Position numbers and translations under genes: made by a program. The notes below the pieces were generated by a model that saw nothing but the letters and a program-made list of their open reading frames with translations, was not told the origin of the DNA and ran no database searches. From Bactericera cockerelli (Eukaryota > Arthropoda > Insecta > Hemiptera > Triozidae), in NCBI GenBank assembly GCA_024516035.1, contig CM044962.1, positions 6,857,659-6,921,658 of the forward strand: a DNA stretch of 64,000 nucleotides, given 5' to 3'. Shown in pieces: positions 41,984 to 52,158 of the stretch (positions are counted from its first letter, which is position 1; each line of letters begins with the position of its first letter).

Positions 41984-43789
41984 CTCACATCTTCATCTGA
42001 TTCATACCTACTGAATTACTGAAATTGTTTAATCATGAAAAAGACAAACTGGGCCTGATTTTTTGTTCATAAACCGAGGATGATATTACAAGGAACTAAT
42101 GAAAGTTTTATCATTTATCCTTTTCGTTCACTTACTGTTGATTAATTTTGATCGAATTCCTAGCCCATACAGCGTAATCCAAGGGGGCTTTTGACTCAAT
42201 TTTGAGCAATCAACAAGTGGTTTTGAGGCATTTCTAGCACTATTATGGTGAATAAAACACGAACGTAGTGTTTAAAGGACACAAGAAAATAGTCCGAAAC
42301 ATCTCCACTATCATTAAAACACTTAATTAATTGGTATAAATTAATTAAAATTTAAAATAAAAAGTTAAATCGAGCAATCGAGGAATTTATCGCAGAAAGT
42401 TCTCAGATGTAGGACTGGGTTCATCGCATTTCGCTCAAGTTCGCTGTTGAATCGGTTCTCAGGCTCGGATTTAAAAGCATTAGTTCTTCGGTTCCCCCGC
42501 TAGAGCGTAGCAGTTGTCGCACATTCCAATCTCGCCATTTTGGAATGTGGTTCCCATTGGGACGCCGGAAGGCAAAAATTTCGAGAAAAAAATAATTTAC
42601 AACCTTGCGATAGTTGCGGATTTTCGTTCAAAGCATTTTTTAATTGAAACCGGTTTGCGCAGGAATTGCAGATTCGCGAGTGCAATTTCTACATCCGCTC
42701 TGAAGACAATAGGCATGTTCCGTTCACTGTGTAGGTACTTCTGTGCATTGGAGTTAATATACGCGGACCGGGTTTTTTGTTTGAAGTTTAGGTACCTATG
42801 AGTCCGCGTACCTACAATAAATTATTCTTTATTTCTTGCACGTACATTTGGCTCTTCTTTCTCTTGTGAGACTGCGGGTATAATTGTTACAAATTATTCG
42901 CAGGTCTTCAACTTTTCCGGCTGATTCCAACACGAGTTAGCCAGCCTCAGTAATGTAAGAATAATCTAAGAACAAAAAAAATCAATTCCATTCGAAATAA
43001 AGTACTTACACGTGAGGCTGGCATTTCTGGTCTGACCAGGTGACGTTACGTTAGTGTAGGTAGCTGGCCCTCGTTAAAGAAAGCACTCTACTCTCAGAAT
43101 CCCTCTTTCAACCGTCCCTTAAAACACTCTGATTGATGATGGTTTATTTGATAACCAACAATTAGAGAGCGTTGTGTCATGTTTGAATCGAAGATTTTAG
43201 TTTTTCTGGAACGGGGCACTGGTTCACGATTCCAAGCGAATGGCGGGTAAAACTCTCGTACTGAACGGTGGCGTAGCGGGGGGGGGGGGGGTTTTGGGGA
43301 CAAATCCCCCTCCCCCGAAATTTCCAAGAAACCCCAGCTAAGATGAAATTTACGTTAGGCGAGATTTCTGAACCCCTATCAAAACACCCCCGAAATCCCC
43401 TCATACCCTCCCCGTTTGTTTTTGTAATAACCTCTGTGGCGCTAAGACACGGATTGCGTACTGTGTAAGATAGTAAAAACCGACACTTACAAACGACTTA
43501 AGTTATTGATGTTGTCTATTAATTCCGACCTTAATCCAAAAATCGAATGATTGGACATGGCAGGTTGACATTGGATCTGGGCATCTATGAAATCATAGTA
43601 CGTACCACCACCATGCACCACTGACAGAGAGGTGTGTCTGTCTCACGGACGTTCTGACGTGACATTCAGAGCTTGGCCCGTTTAACCTCGGAGCGTCCAA
43701 CGCAACATTAAGGGAAAATTATGAATACATGCCTTCAAAGTCGGAGTTCCAACCAATCACAGGGCACTAAAATAAATAACACTTCCGAT
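41984..43789. other. Mostly noncoding sequence, possible promoter or first exon of the unidentified gene
   Basis: 42400-42780 is less AT-rich and could contain a transcription start, but I see no convincing start codon and frame. 43278-43288 is a run of 11 G. 43440-43720 contains fragments resembling 28030-28270 and a 5S-SINE-like GGAGCGTCCAACGCAACATT. Confidence 0.35.
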
Positions 43790-43825
43790 TTCTAATATTA
43801 GAAATTTCTCGGAAGTAAAAATAAC

Positions 43826-44010
43826 TCTCTTTAGTGGAAGGTAACCACCAGTCGAGGTTAATGCTCAAAGCATTTTCTACCACCTAACCCTCAGTCTTAT
43901 AATTATGTGGTCACAAACTCAAATGAATGAGGAAAAATTCATGCACTGAGTGAGATTCGAACCAACGGATGCGTTAAGTGCGTTAACCACTTGACTACCA
44001 GTGCACAGTA
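43826..44010 (-). mobile_element. tRNA-derived SINE, family B
   Basis: Minus-strand head CACTGGTAGTCAAGTGGTTA, B box GGTTCGAATCTC, body and end (GGTGGTTACCTTCCACTAAA) as at 4882. Preceded at 43790-43825 by a CTTCCGATTTCTAATATTAG fragment of the dispersed repeat. Confidence 0.8.
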
Positions 44011-44159
44011 GCCGCCTTGCGTACAAAAAGCTTAGACCATTTTCTTTCTATACATAAAAAAATTCTATAACTTGTGTCCCGGGACCACTTTTGCAGTACT
44101 CCAGCGCACTTCACCTTTACATCCATGCCATTCCGGAAACGGAAAATTTCGGTCATAAT

Positions 44160-44280
44160 TTTCCGCTCCGGACGGGATTCAAACCCGCAAACTCCAGGTC
44201 AGCGACCAATGCTCTGAACCACTGAGCTACGGAGGTCGGCTCAGTGTTAAGGTCCCGGTTTCGATCCCCAAAGACTACAA
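44160..44280 (-). mobile_element. tRNA-like SINE head fragment
   Basis: Minus strand CCGTAGCTCAGTGGTTCAGA (A box) and GCGGGTTTGAATCCCGTC (B box) about 50 bp apart. No shared body was identified downstream, so a degraded SINE or tRNA pseudogene. Confidence 0.6.
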
Positions 44281-45320
44281 AAAAAAAAGTGAAAACTTGC
44301 TATTTCAGTGAAGAGAAAATACTGTAAATACACAATTTAGTTCAAATTGAAGAGGTTTATTTTACAGAAATGCATTGTCCAATAAATTAAATACAACACG
44401 GAAGTTCTAAGAGCATAATTAATTGACGAAAAAAAAAAATTCCGTACATTAAAATAATATTAATGATACAATTTATTTTTAAATTTACATTACCTCATCC
44501 AGCGTATTGCAATTGCTATAGATAGGTACAGAGAGGTGTTGCTCTGAGTATTAGAGGAACTCTCCCAACCTCTGAAAAATTGGAAGAAATATTTTACTTG
44601 TAAGATGTTCTTCATGTTGTGCTGCTTTATTATAAATATACTGTACATGTTATTTCACACAAAAATATCTACTAACATAAAAAAACGTAAAAAAAATGAA
44701 CATGTAAAAAGTTCACGATTCACTGAGTGGATAAATGTTAACGAATCTCTAAGGGCATTCAAAATGTTTACCTACCAAGATAGTAATTTAATATTTTAGG
44801 TTGAATACAACTAAAAAAACATTGTGAAATGATCCCAGAAAAGTCCGTTAAATGCGTAACCCGCAAATCTTTAAACATTATCACAAAAATTGTTAGCAAT
44901 TACGAAGCAGTGAAAAACTGTTTCTAAACTGTGTAAACATGTATCTAAATTAACTTAAAAAATGTTTGTGAAATAAAAAATGATCCATAAAATATGCAAA
45001 GTTTTGAACAACTTTAAATCAAAAAAAGTTGAGTTATTAAGCATTGAAAAATACTGATCTCCATAAAAATTTGTAAAATGGAACAATTAAAAAAATAAAT
45101 CGTTTTAACATTAATAAATACTGATCTACATAAAAGTAGTTAAAATGAAAATTAATAAAATAAGATGATTATTAACATAAAATACATCTACATGCTTAAT
45201 GGTAAATTGGAACGATTAATTAAATCAATTACAACTATAAATATTTATAAAAGTTGTTCATATTCGTGTTAACACAAAAGTGATTTATAATCAAGAATTA
45301 CTCAAACTCGCTCAATGAAT
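44281..45320. other. AT-rich noncoding sequence
   Basis: Low-complexity A/T-rich text with several related ATTAATAAATACTGATCTAC stretches (45000-45130). No gene seen. Confidence 0.5.
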
Positions 45321-45518
45321 TTAAACATTTACAATACAGACTAGTGTAATTAAACTGCAATAACGTGAACTAAAATCTTGTACTCTCAAATCGCCTAAAA
45401 AACCGATGCTCCATTTTATTATGGCTGTGGAAACCAATTCAACGGAGTCGAAAAAGTGTCCGCCGTCTGCTATCGGAACAAGAAGTGATTTTTTATCAAA
45501 TGAAAATTCCTTAGCCAT
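45321..45518 (-). CDS. Short open frame, hypothetical
   Basis: 65 codons from an ATG in good context (AAGAATGGC): MAKEFSFDKKSLLVPIADGG, then a moderately hydrophobic stretch and a stop at 45321. Base composition is more balanced than the flanks. No homology recognised; it could be noise or a transposon remnant. Confidence 0.2.
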   Translation of the reverse strand: MAKEFSFDKKSLLVPIADGGHFFDSVELVSTAIIKWSIGFLGDLRVQDFSSRYCSLITLVCIVNV

Positions 45519-45639
45519 TCTTCTTAAATACACGCAGAAAGAACAATAAAAGCATTTGTAAAGTACATAGAAAAGATCTTCAAAGAAATATATTTTATCA
45601 ATCAAGTGACCTCAAACATTGAGGTTTCACTGGAAACTC

Positions 45640-45972
45640 ACAGACCCACAATAACCTCAACCGGCCTGGGTGGGGCCGGGAATAGCCAGCTTCACGATAG
45701 ATAGTTTGAATTTGACTGGCCATCCACCAAGTCCTGACCTTGCTGGACGTTCTTTATTATTGTTTTAATTTGGGTTCAATGTCGCTTTCAACTGCATGGT
45801 CATATCACGACAATGGTGTTACCCTGCATTCGCAAGAAACTCACAAACCTGCTACCCACATAAATCTCAACCAGCCTTGATTGGGCCGGAAGGCCAGCAT
45901 CACAAAGTCTTCACCTCGCTGGACGTTGGTTAACTTCAGTGATCCTACGAGACCCGGTGTATTCAACGCGAC
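45640..45972 (-). mobile_element. 5S rRNA-derived SINE plus a second partial copy
   Basis: 45762-45972 on the minus strand: GTCGCGTTGAATACACCGGG, then CGTAGGATCACTGAAGTTAA (5S-like promoter region), body GGCCCAATCAAGGCTGGTTG, tail GTTGAAAGCGACATTGAACC. 45640-45755 is a second, head-less body copy in the same orientation. It lies about 80 bp downstream of the SIRT6-like stop codon, so it may sit in the 3' UTR. Confidence 0.75.
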
Positions 45973-46054
45973 ATAGAAACTGACTCTTCCCTAATTTCAC
46001 TTTCAACAAATTTCAAGTTATCACTTTGGTGTTTTTAATTTCGTTTAGTGTTTT

Positions 46055-47119
46055 TCATTGTTCCTCGCAGTGTTCTACTTTTTCTGTTTTGGTATTATTT
46101 TCTACATTTGCTATTTCAAAATCACTACTTTCTCGTCCTGTCTCCATTTTCTGTTTGTTTTTTTCTTGCTTCACATCGAGTATTCTGCTTTTCAAATCTA
46201 GTTTACTTTCGTCATTTTCTGATACATCACCATCAACTTTTATATTTTCCACTCCACTATCACTTCTGCCACCATTAATTTTTTCACTTACATCCTTTCT
46301 TGCTGTACCTTCTCTTTTTTCTACGTCTTTGATAACTTGCATTCTACTTTTCAAATCTAGTTCACTTTCGCCATCTTCTGATACAACATCATCTTCTTCT
46401 ATTTTATTTTTCACTCCACTCTCACTTCTCTCACCATTCTTCTCATCACTTCCTGTTCCGTTATTTCTTTCTCTACACTTTCCTCTTCCCATGTTTTGTG
46501 TACAATCCTCTTCTTCTGATTCATCATCATTATCATCATCTTCTTCTATTTCATTTTCTACTCCGCAGTTTCTTTTGTCACCATTTTTTCTCTCTTTTAT
46601 ATTTTCCATGTCTTGTTTAGAATCTCTGTTACTCTCTTGTTTGTCTTTTTTCTTCTTTGTTTCTAACTCTTCATTGTTTTCTTGCTTCACTTTTTTTGTA
46701 ATTAATTTATTTCTGTCTTCATTGACATCTTCTAGTTTTACTTTTCTCTTTTTTATATCCAACTCATTCATTTCCTCCTTGATTTCTTGCTTCACTTTTC
46801 TTGTAATTAATTTATTCCTGTCTTCCTTGACATCTTCTAGCTTTACTTTTCTCTTCTTCGATTTCACCTCATCCTGATCCTCCTTGACATGTTGCTTTAC
46901 TTTCTTTTTCTTGTTCTCTCTCATCTTCTCTTCGTATCTCCGCTTCACCTTGGCTACCTCACTCGCCTGGGGCGTCCACTCTATCTGGTAGGCTTGTGCT
47001 TGACTGCGAGAGGGGTCTTGTTTCTCGTCATACTCTGGTATGGAGAGACCCAGATGGTCCATGAGACCAATCAGTATGTCGTCTACGTAGCCCCGGATTA
47101 CAAGGTCTGCCTTTTTGTC
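46055..47119 (-). CDS. SIRT6: SIRT6-like, exon 6: end of catalytic domain and K/E-rich tail
   Basis: Acceptor GTTTCTTACAG. Starts DKKADLVIRGYVDDILIGLM, then DHLGLSIPEYDE, the end of the sirtuin fold (human [28 protein letters not shown]). The remaining 320 or so residues are mostly K, E, D and N, with an internal duplication of about 32 residues beginning KRKVKLEDVKEDRNKLITRK and again KRKVKLEDVNEDRNKLITKK. Basic clusters could serve nuclear localisation, and the tail is probably disordered. Stop TGA at 46055-46057. The antisense strand has a long open frame, but it is a shadow. Confidence 0.92.
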   Translation of the reverse strand, partial: DKKADLVIRGYVDDILIGLMDHLGLSIPEYDEKQDPSRSQAQAYQIEWTPQASEVAKVKRRYEEKMRENKKKKVKQHVKEDQDEVKSKKRKVKLEDVKEDRNKLITRKVKQEIKEEMNELDIKKRKVKLEDVNEDRNKLITKKVKQENNEELETKKKKDKQESNRDSKQDMENIKERKNGDKRNCGVENEIEEDDDNDDESEEEDCTQNMGRGKCRERNNGTGSDEKNGERSESGVKNKIEEDDVVSEDGESELDLKSRMQVIKDVEKREGTARKDVSEKINGGRSDSGVENIKVDGDVSENDESKLDLKSRILDVKQEKNKQKMETGRESSDFEIANVENNTKTEKVEHCEEQ

Positions 47120-47227
47120 CTGTAAGAAACAAACAGAATATTGTTTTCTTCTTCATTGAAATAAACTCAATCTTTCCTTACTGACAAGTCTGACAATATA
47201 GGGTGGCCCTGAACTTATGTTCACTGT

Positions 47228-47402
47228 CAGTCCCGGTAGCTCAGTGGTTAAAGTATTGGTCTGATAATCTAGTGATCGCAGGTAACAAACCCAGCTGGGG
47301 TATGACAAGTTATCCTCCCATTTACAATTTTGACCACATGGGCTTACAGTTAGTGTTCAAACACAACAGAGGCCCTATACCCTGGGCTAGAGCCAGTACC
47401 AC
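47228..47402 (+). mobile_element. Diverged tRNA-derived SINE, family A
   Basis: TCCCGGTAGCTCAGTGGTTA head, degraded B box (GGTAACAAACCC), body ATGACAAGTTATCCTCCCAT. It lies in the last SIRT6-like intron. Confidence 0.7.
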
Positions 47403-47468
47403 ATAAAATAATCTAACCATGTTATTAAATGTAAGCAGCCACAACAGAGTCCTGACAATCGTCTATAT

Positions 47469-47832
47469 CAGGGGTGCCCAACCTTTACAGAAGAAGATCT
47501 ACTATAAAGTCTCAGATAATCACAGCGATCGACCCCCCCCCCCCCCCCCAAGGTTTCTCAATACCACCAGGTACCTCCCCTTCTAAATTTCAATTTCTCC
47601 TCCTTTCTATTTCTCCTTTGAATTCTCATGATTTAAGGAAGGAGATCTCGGAATTTCGCTTGTGTGAGATATAAACCAGTTAACCTCGTTCACAATATTA
47701 TTTTGTACTTTATATATTGCTACAAAAAAAGTCATTCATTTTGCATGCATTTAGACATTTAGAGCGTTATCTCATCTCTCTGGACGTGATCGACCCAAAA
47801 TCAATCCGGGATCGACTGGTTGGGCAGCCCTG
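47469..47832. mobile_element. hAT-type MITE, 364 bp
   Basis: Ends CAGGGGTGCCCAACC and (other end, minus strand) CAGGGCTGCCCAACC, 14 of 15 matching, with an exact 8 bp target duplication GTCTATAT at 47461-47468 and 47833-47840. It includes a run of about 18 C near 47532. No coding capacity. Confidence 0.92.
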
Positions 47833-48043
47833 GTCTATATCAAGCTGTAGGTACCAGGGTCTGAGGTCGAGGGTTTAGGGTTAGGGTATAGGCCCAGGGT
47901 CCTTTTTGTGGCACTTAACATGATATGATGTGTTTTCTATTGAGCTCATGAATATTTTTTTTTTTCTTCTTTAAAGTTATGTGGTTTTCAGATGTTTGCC
48001 TCAAGAAATAGGCTTGTGTTCTCCTAAATTTCATAATACTCAC

Positions 48044-48144
48044 ATGTTTAGTGCTGGATAAATTACAAATGACAAGTTTTCCCTGGTTGTATTTCTTTGT
48101 GTAAACAGGTAACATTCCACTGGGGTTGATCTGTAGTGTTGTGC
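48044..48144 (-). CDS. SIRT6: SIRT6-like, exon 5
   Basis: 101 bp, acceptor TCAATATTGCAG, donor GTGAGTATT. Encodes TTLQINPSGMLPVYTKKYNQ then GKLVICNLSSTKH. In human SIRT6 this is [32 protein letters not shown], part of the Rossmann fold that binds the NAD ribose. Confidence 0.95.
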
Positions 48145-48629
48145 CTGCAATATTGAAGTGACATTATTTAATAACTTTTTCAATCTACCATTAGTTAATT
48201 TTGCTATTGTAGCTATAATTATTACTAATAATAAAATTATATAATATACAACTTTTCACTATTAATGCATTCATAATGTATTAACACCAAGCTCCTTTTT
48301 ACAAACAGTAGTTTACACTTTCAAAGTACTATGTAGTTAGAAAAAAAAAATAGTATTGCACTTTTAGTACCTAAAACGAACCCACATAATTCAGCCACTG
48401 TTAATTTACTGATGTGCAGAAACATTGATGTGATTATTGTCTTTCCCCGCGCCTAGCACCCAATTTCTCCCCTCAAGAGGTATAAGTGGACACCAAACAT
48501 TGAAGTATAGAGCAGAAAAATCCCTCCCTTGCTGGGGATTGAACCCAGGTCACCATTTGTGCAAAGCCTAGTGCAATAACGCAGTTGATCATGGTGACTA
48601 AAATACTGTAAATAAATAAAAGACATTAC
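48145..48629. other. SIRT6-like intron with a SINE E fragment
   Basis: 48480-48600, minus strand, matches SINE family E: GGTGACCTGGGTTCAATCCC and GTCCACTTATACCTC. The rest is AT-rich. Confidence 0.6.
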
Positions 48630-48823
48630 CTAAACAGATACTCAGATCTGCAATGCTAGAGTTGTAGTCTCCCAGGTTGATATCTCGCTGGGGTAGGTTG
48701 TGCTCCCAGTCCAGGATGGTGTCATGTAGGGTGCCTCGACAAGGACGTAACCCCTGGTATGGACAAGGTGTACCCAGATTCTTCTGACCCACTGAGTTGG
48801 TGGCAGATTTTCGAACAAATTGC
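48630..48823 (-). CDS. SIRT6: SIRT6-like, exon 4 (zinc-binding loop)
   Basis: 194 bp, acceptor CCTTCCTCAG, donor GTAATGTC. Encodes QFVRKSATNSVGQKNLGTPC, then LRPCRGTLHDTILDWEHNLP and ADLSICLG. The two cysteines (TPC and RPC) complete the four-Cys zinc site begun by CSKC in the previous exon. DTILDWE is diagnostic of the SIRT6 group. Confidence 0.95.
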
Positions 48824-48989
48824 CTGAGGAAGGAAACATAACAATTGTGAAGAACAATCAATAATTAAAAAATATTGGAGAACTTCCCAAGGCATGTGTT
48901 TTTGGGACTTGTAAGTCAAAGGGTAGTGGATAGTGCACAAGCGTGGACATGGCTATATTCATTTACATATTTCCATGACTACCACTCAC

Positions 48990-49232
48990 CTCTCGCATTT
49001 GCTGCACTGATCCACATACATGTTGCCATGTAACTCAGCCAAGTATTTTCTACTCAGTCCGGATCTTAAGTGTAGGGCATCAATGTTCTGACTCACTACA
49101 TAGTGCACCTTCCGCTGCTTCACAAGTTCCACTATGGCCATGTGAGTGGGGGTTGGCTTGGCATCGTCAAATGATATGTTTACTGTAGGCTTGATTCCTT
49201 TCTTCTCCAGTGTCCAAACTCCATTTGGTCCT
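48990..49232 (-). CDS. SIRT6: SIRT6-like, exon 3 (catalytic core)
   Basis: 243 bp, acceptor ATTATTCCAG, donor GTGAGTGG. Contains GPNGVWTLEKKG, the VVSQNIDALHLRSGL motif (NAD contact residues N and D), ELHGNMYVDQCSKC with the catalytic histidine in LHG, and the first zinc cysteine pair. Human SIRT6 has VSQNVDGLHVRSGF and ELHGNMFVEECAKC at these positions. Confidence 0.96.
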
Positions 49233-49532
49233 CTGGAATAATTTTAATAATAATATGAATATAGTTATGTTTATTGATATTAGGATGCATGAATTAAATA
49301 GTGCTGAGTTTACTTTTAAGATGGTAAGTAGATACCACATTTTCCTTGAACAGGAGTCACAACTTGTTTTAAAAAAATATTCTTGGAACAGCATACATAA
49401 TTTTTCTTATTTGTAAATTATTGTACCAAATGACTTTATTAAACCATTTTTACAATGTAAAAATGAATATTGCAATGATACGGTAGTCCAATTTACTGTC
49501 CATTATCTCATCACCATAATTTCAAAGTTTAC

Positions 49533-49660
49533 CTGAAGTCTGGTATACCAGCAGCTGTGCTGATTCCAGCACCCGTATGTATGACAACATGTGAGGCTTC
49601 TTCAATCCACTTGCTGAGTTGTTTCACCTTCTTATCAAATTCATCTTTATTGTCAACTGA
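49533..49660 (-). CDS. SIRT6: SIRT6-like, exon 2 (NAD-binding loop)
   Basis: 128 bp, acceptor GTTTATATTTCAG, donor GTAAACTTTG. Encodes [20 protein letters not shown], then [33 protein letters not shown] is the sirtuin signature; human SIRT6 has [20 protein letters not shown]. The preceding intron begins at 49661 and contains the composite element 76 bp away. Confidence 0.96.
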
Positions 49661-50529
49661 CTGAAATATAAACAATAAAGTTGTTAAAGTTTCTTGTTTT
49701 TCAAGTACCTATATATATAATTTATTAAATCAGTATTAGCCCAGGCAAATTAGTGCTAAAATGGGGTCTAGCGTCAAAAAATTGCTCAATAGCTGGAAAT
49801 CGTTTAAACCCTTAAAGGGGTCCTGAATAATGGGTATATGAGTTTGCGACGGATTTTAGGTTGTGCTTCCGAGTTTAGGGCCTAAATAGTGCAAATTTTT
49901 TGCACTTTTTTTAAAATCGCGCTTATAACTCAAAATGTATTTATTCTACAGAAAATTTTACTCAGTTCTTATCTAAGGAACATAAAATTATGCGTCTAAT
50001 GACGTTTGAATCATTAAAAAAGGTTAAGCCGTTCAGCCACAATCGCTCCTCAAAGATGGGTGGTTTTTTCAAACATAGCTCAAATTTTGAAAATTCTCAA
50101 CTTTTAACGCCTGTAAGTCAAAAAGGACTGCACCAATTGAAAAATTTAATAGAATCGAACTTGTAGAAAATGTAATTTTAAGTAAAATACTGTTTGAAAT
50201 TTGAAATTTGCTCACTCCAGTGCTGAGTTATGATTTTTCGTCCCTAGCACCAAATTTCCGCTAAGGCAGTGCAACGCAAGAAACTTCATCTGAACTCTAA
50301 AATTCTCATATTCTTACAACTTTTCAAGCAAAACTGAACGTAATCTATTGCATTCAGTCGAATAGGTAATTTAAAATTTTGAGAAACTTGCACTGAATTT
50401 TACTAAGATCTTCACTGAACATGTTGTGATTTCAAGACAGCTGGCACACTATGGAGGATGTAACTTGTTTTATATGCGGGAACATTGTGCAAGAAGGAAT
50501 ATTAATAATAATATAATAATAAAAATGCA

Positions 50530-50826
50530 TTTTCTTTGTGTTGTTATGTCACAGTTTTAGTGGGTAGCGCAGAATCATAGAACTTTGCCAGTTTAATTTA
50601 CAATATCTTGTATTATTTGTGTGCCTATGATTCAGCCACTGGTCGCTGCTTCATATCAAAGCAGCTACTCTTTTTTCCTCACGACTCACGAAGTATGAGT
50701 GGACCCCGAACATCCAAGTACAGAGCTACAGAGCAGAAAAAATCCCATCCCGCTGGGAATTGAACCCAGGTCACCATGCGTGCAATGCCTAGCGCGCTAA
50801 CTCACTCGGTTACAGTGACTACAACA
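50530..50826 (-). mobile_element. tRNA-derived SINE, family E (left arm)
   Basis: Minus orientation: TAGCGCGCTAGGCATTGCAC head, GACCTGGGTTCAATTCCCAG B box, body to ACTAAAACTGTGACATAACA. It has an inverted counterpart at 60366-60660 because it lies within the mirrored arms. Confidence 0.82.
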
Positions 50827-50872
50827 TATTAAAGGCAAAGATAGAGGAATATTAAAGAAAAAGTTACTTCGA

Positions 50873-51360
50873 ATGTTCATTGAGGACAGCAGGAGGAGAA
50901 ATGATGTGCATCACACGTGGTTACAGACTCAAAGATCTGTTATACTTCACGAGAAGTGTCGCAAAGGTGTCTACACCAGCGGTCGGCAACCTGGGGTCCG
51001 CGGACCCCCGGGGGTCCGCGAGAGCTAAATTGGGGGTCCGCGAAGCCATTTCAGGATTTAAAAAAAGGAGAAGAAAAATAGCTCATGAACTCGAATCATA
51101 AATAGTCCGAAGTACCCTACTTCCCCTTAACTACTTTTCTTTCATACCCCCCCTTTGGTAACGTGGGGGTCCCTTAAATTTTTTCGAGATAAGCTAGGGG
51201 TCCGCGTAGTTCAAAAGGTTGCCGACCGCTGGTCTACACGAAGGAGTCAAACACTGTAAAGGCCGAAAAAGAAGCAAGAAACGGAAGCCGTGTGACAAGA
51301 GGCCGTGAGGAAATACCAAAATTCAACTTCAAGGAGCTCTGCTTCTACTGTGGAAAAGAT
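50873..51360 (+). pseudogene. Left-arm copy of the arm-encoded reading frame, disrupted by a hAT MITE
   Basis: The same coding text as 59899-60320 in inverted orientation, beginning ATGTTCATTGAGGACAG. It is split at 50977-51231 by a MITE and ends at 51360, where a second MITE and unrelated sequence begin. Flanking halves keep RKGVYTKESN-type coding after the 8 bp target duplication. Confidence 0.65.
50977..51231. mobile_element. hAT-type MITE, 255 bp
   Basis: Perfect 16 bp inverted ends CAGCGGTCGGCAACCT with exact 8 bp target duplication GTCTACAC (50969-50976 and 51232-51239). The interior is rich in GGGGTCCGCG. Absent from the other arm at 60236, which shows the empty site. Confidence 0.96.
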
Positions 51361-51361
51361 A

Positions 51362-51561
51362 TGGAGGTTCTGGGTACTAACGACTTCTTAGGAGTGAACC
51401 ACTTTTCATGGCCATCAATGGTATCCATGTTTATATCGGCGTTGTCATATACAAATTGATTTAATGAATTTTTAGTGATGATAAGGCCATGATACGTTCC
51501 ATTCTATGGGGGGGTATTCAGTGCTTCACTCCTAAGAAGTCGTTAGTACCTAGAACCTCCA
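51362..51561. mobile_element. Foldback MITE, 200 bp, TA target
   Basis: About 38 bp inverted ends beginning TGGAGGTTCTGGGTACTAAC, with TA on each side (51360-51361 and 51562-51563). The interior is AT-rich. It marks the point where left-arm similarity to the right arm ends. Confidence 0.85.
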
Positions 51562-51563
51562 TA

Positions 51564-52158
51564 CTGAAGGTGAAATCAATCCCACTAGTGACCAGTTTGA
51601 GCGAACTCTCCCTGTTCACGCCATGTGACTCCAGTTTGAATTGACTCCAAACTTACCCCGCGCATATCACTCGATCTCTACGCCCCTAACTGTTAGAGAT
51701 AACACTTCGATATCAGATGATAGGCATATCATATGATCTTACAAAGAAAGCCAGAGATTCGGTACGATAGATTGGGAACGACGATGCCTCGTTCAGATTG
51801 TAACAACCAGTGGTCAGGGTACGTCTTCTCTCCTTCCTTGATCTACCACCTTTGATCCCCTTCTAAAGGCGTAAGTACTTGGTACAAGTACTCAAGGTAA
51901 GATCATCCAATCTCATTTCATAGTAGTAGTTTATTTCTTCCTTTTATCTTTCCGTGTAAATTTAATACTCTTTAATACACCTACACCTTTCGTAGTAGCG
52001 TTATTGAACCAGCGGCCTTTTCTTCGTTAAACCCCAGTGACTGGGAAACTTAGGTCTTTCGGCTTCAAAGCCCCAGTTACTACATTAATTCACTCCCCTC
52101 GTCCAGATATACCTTGAGCTGCATCAGGATCCATAGATGGGCGTGAATTAAAGAACAT
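51564..52158. other. Unique interior sequence of the composite element
   Basis: No repeat partner within the window and no clear domain. A short frame just before 52158 (DGRELKN) appears to be interrupted by the 2.7 kb element and may continue at 54858. Confidence 0.45.

Noticed and set aside
42500..42801. Short frames around 42.5-42.8 kb as a first exon
   Set aside because: Neither strand shows a start codon with a donor in a phase that fits the exon at 41891-41983.
46026..46877. 283-residue Ser/Phe-rich frame on the plus strand
   Set aside because: Antisense shadow of the K/E-rich SIRT6-like tail (GAA/AAG codons read as TTC/CTT).
47870..47890. Telomere-like GGGTTTAGGGTTAGGG
   Set aside because: Only two or three degenerate units inside an intron; no array.
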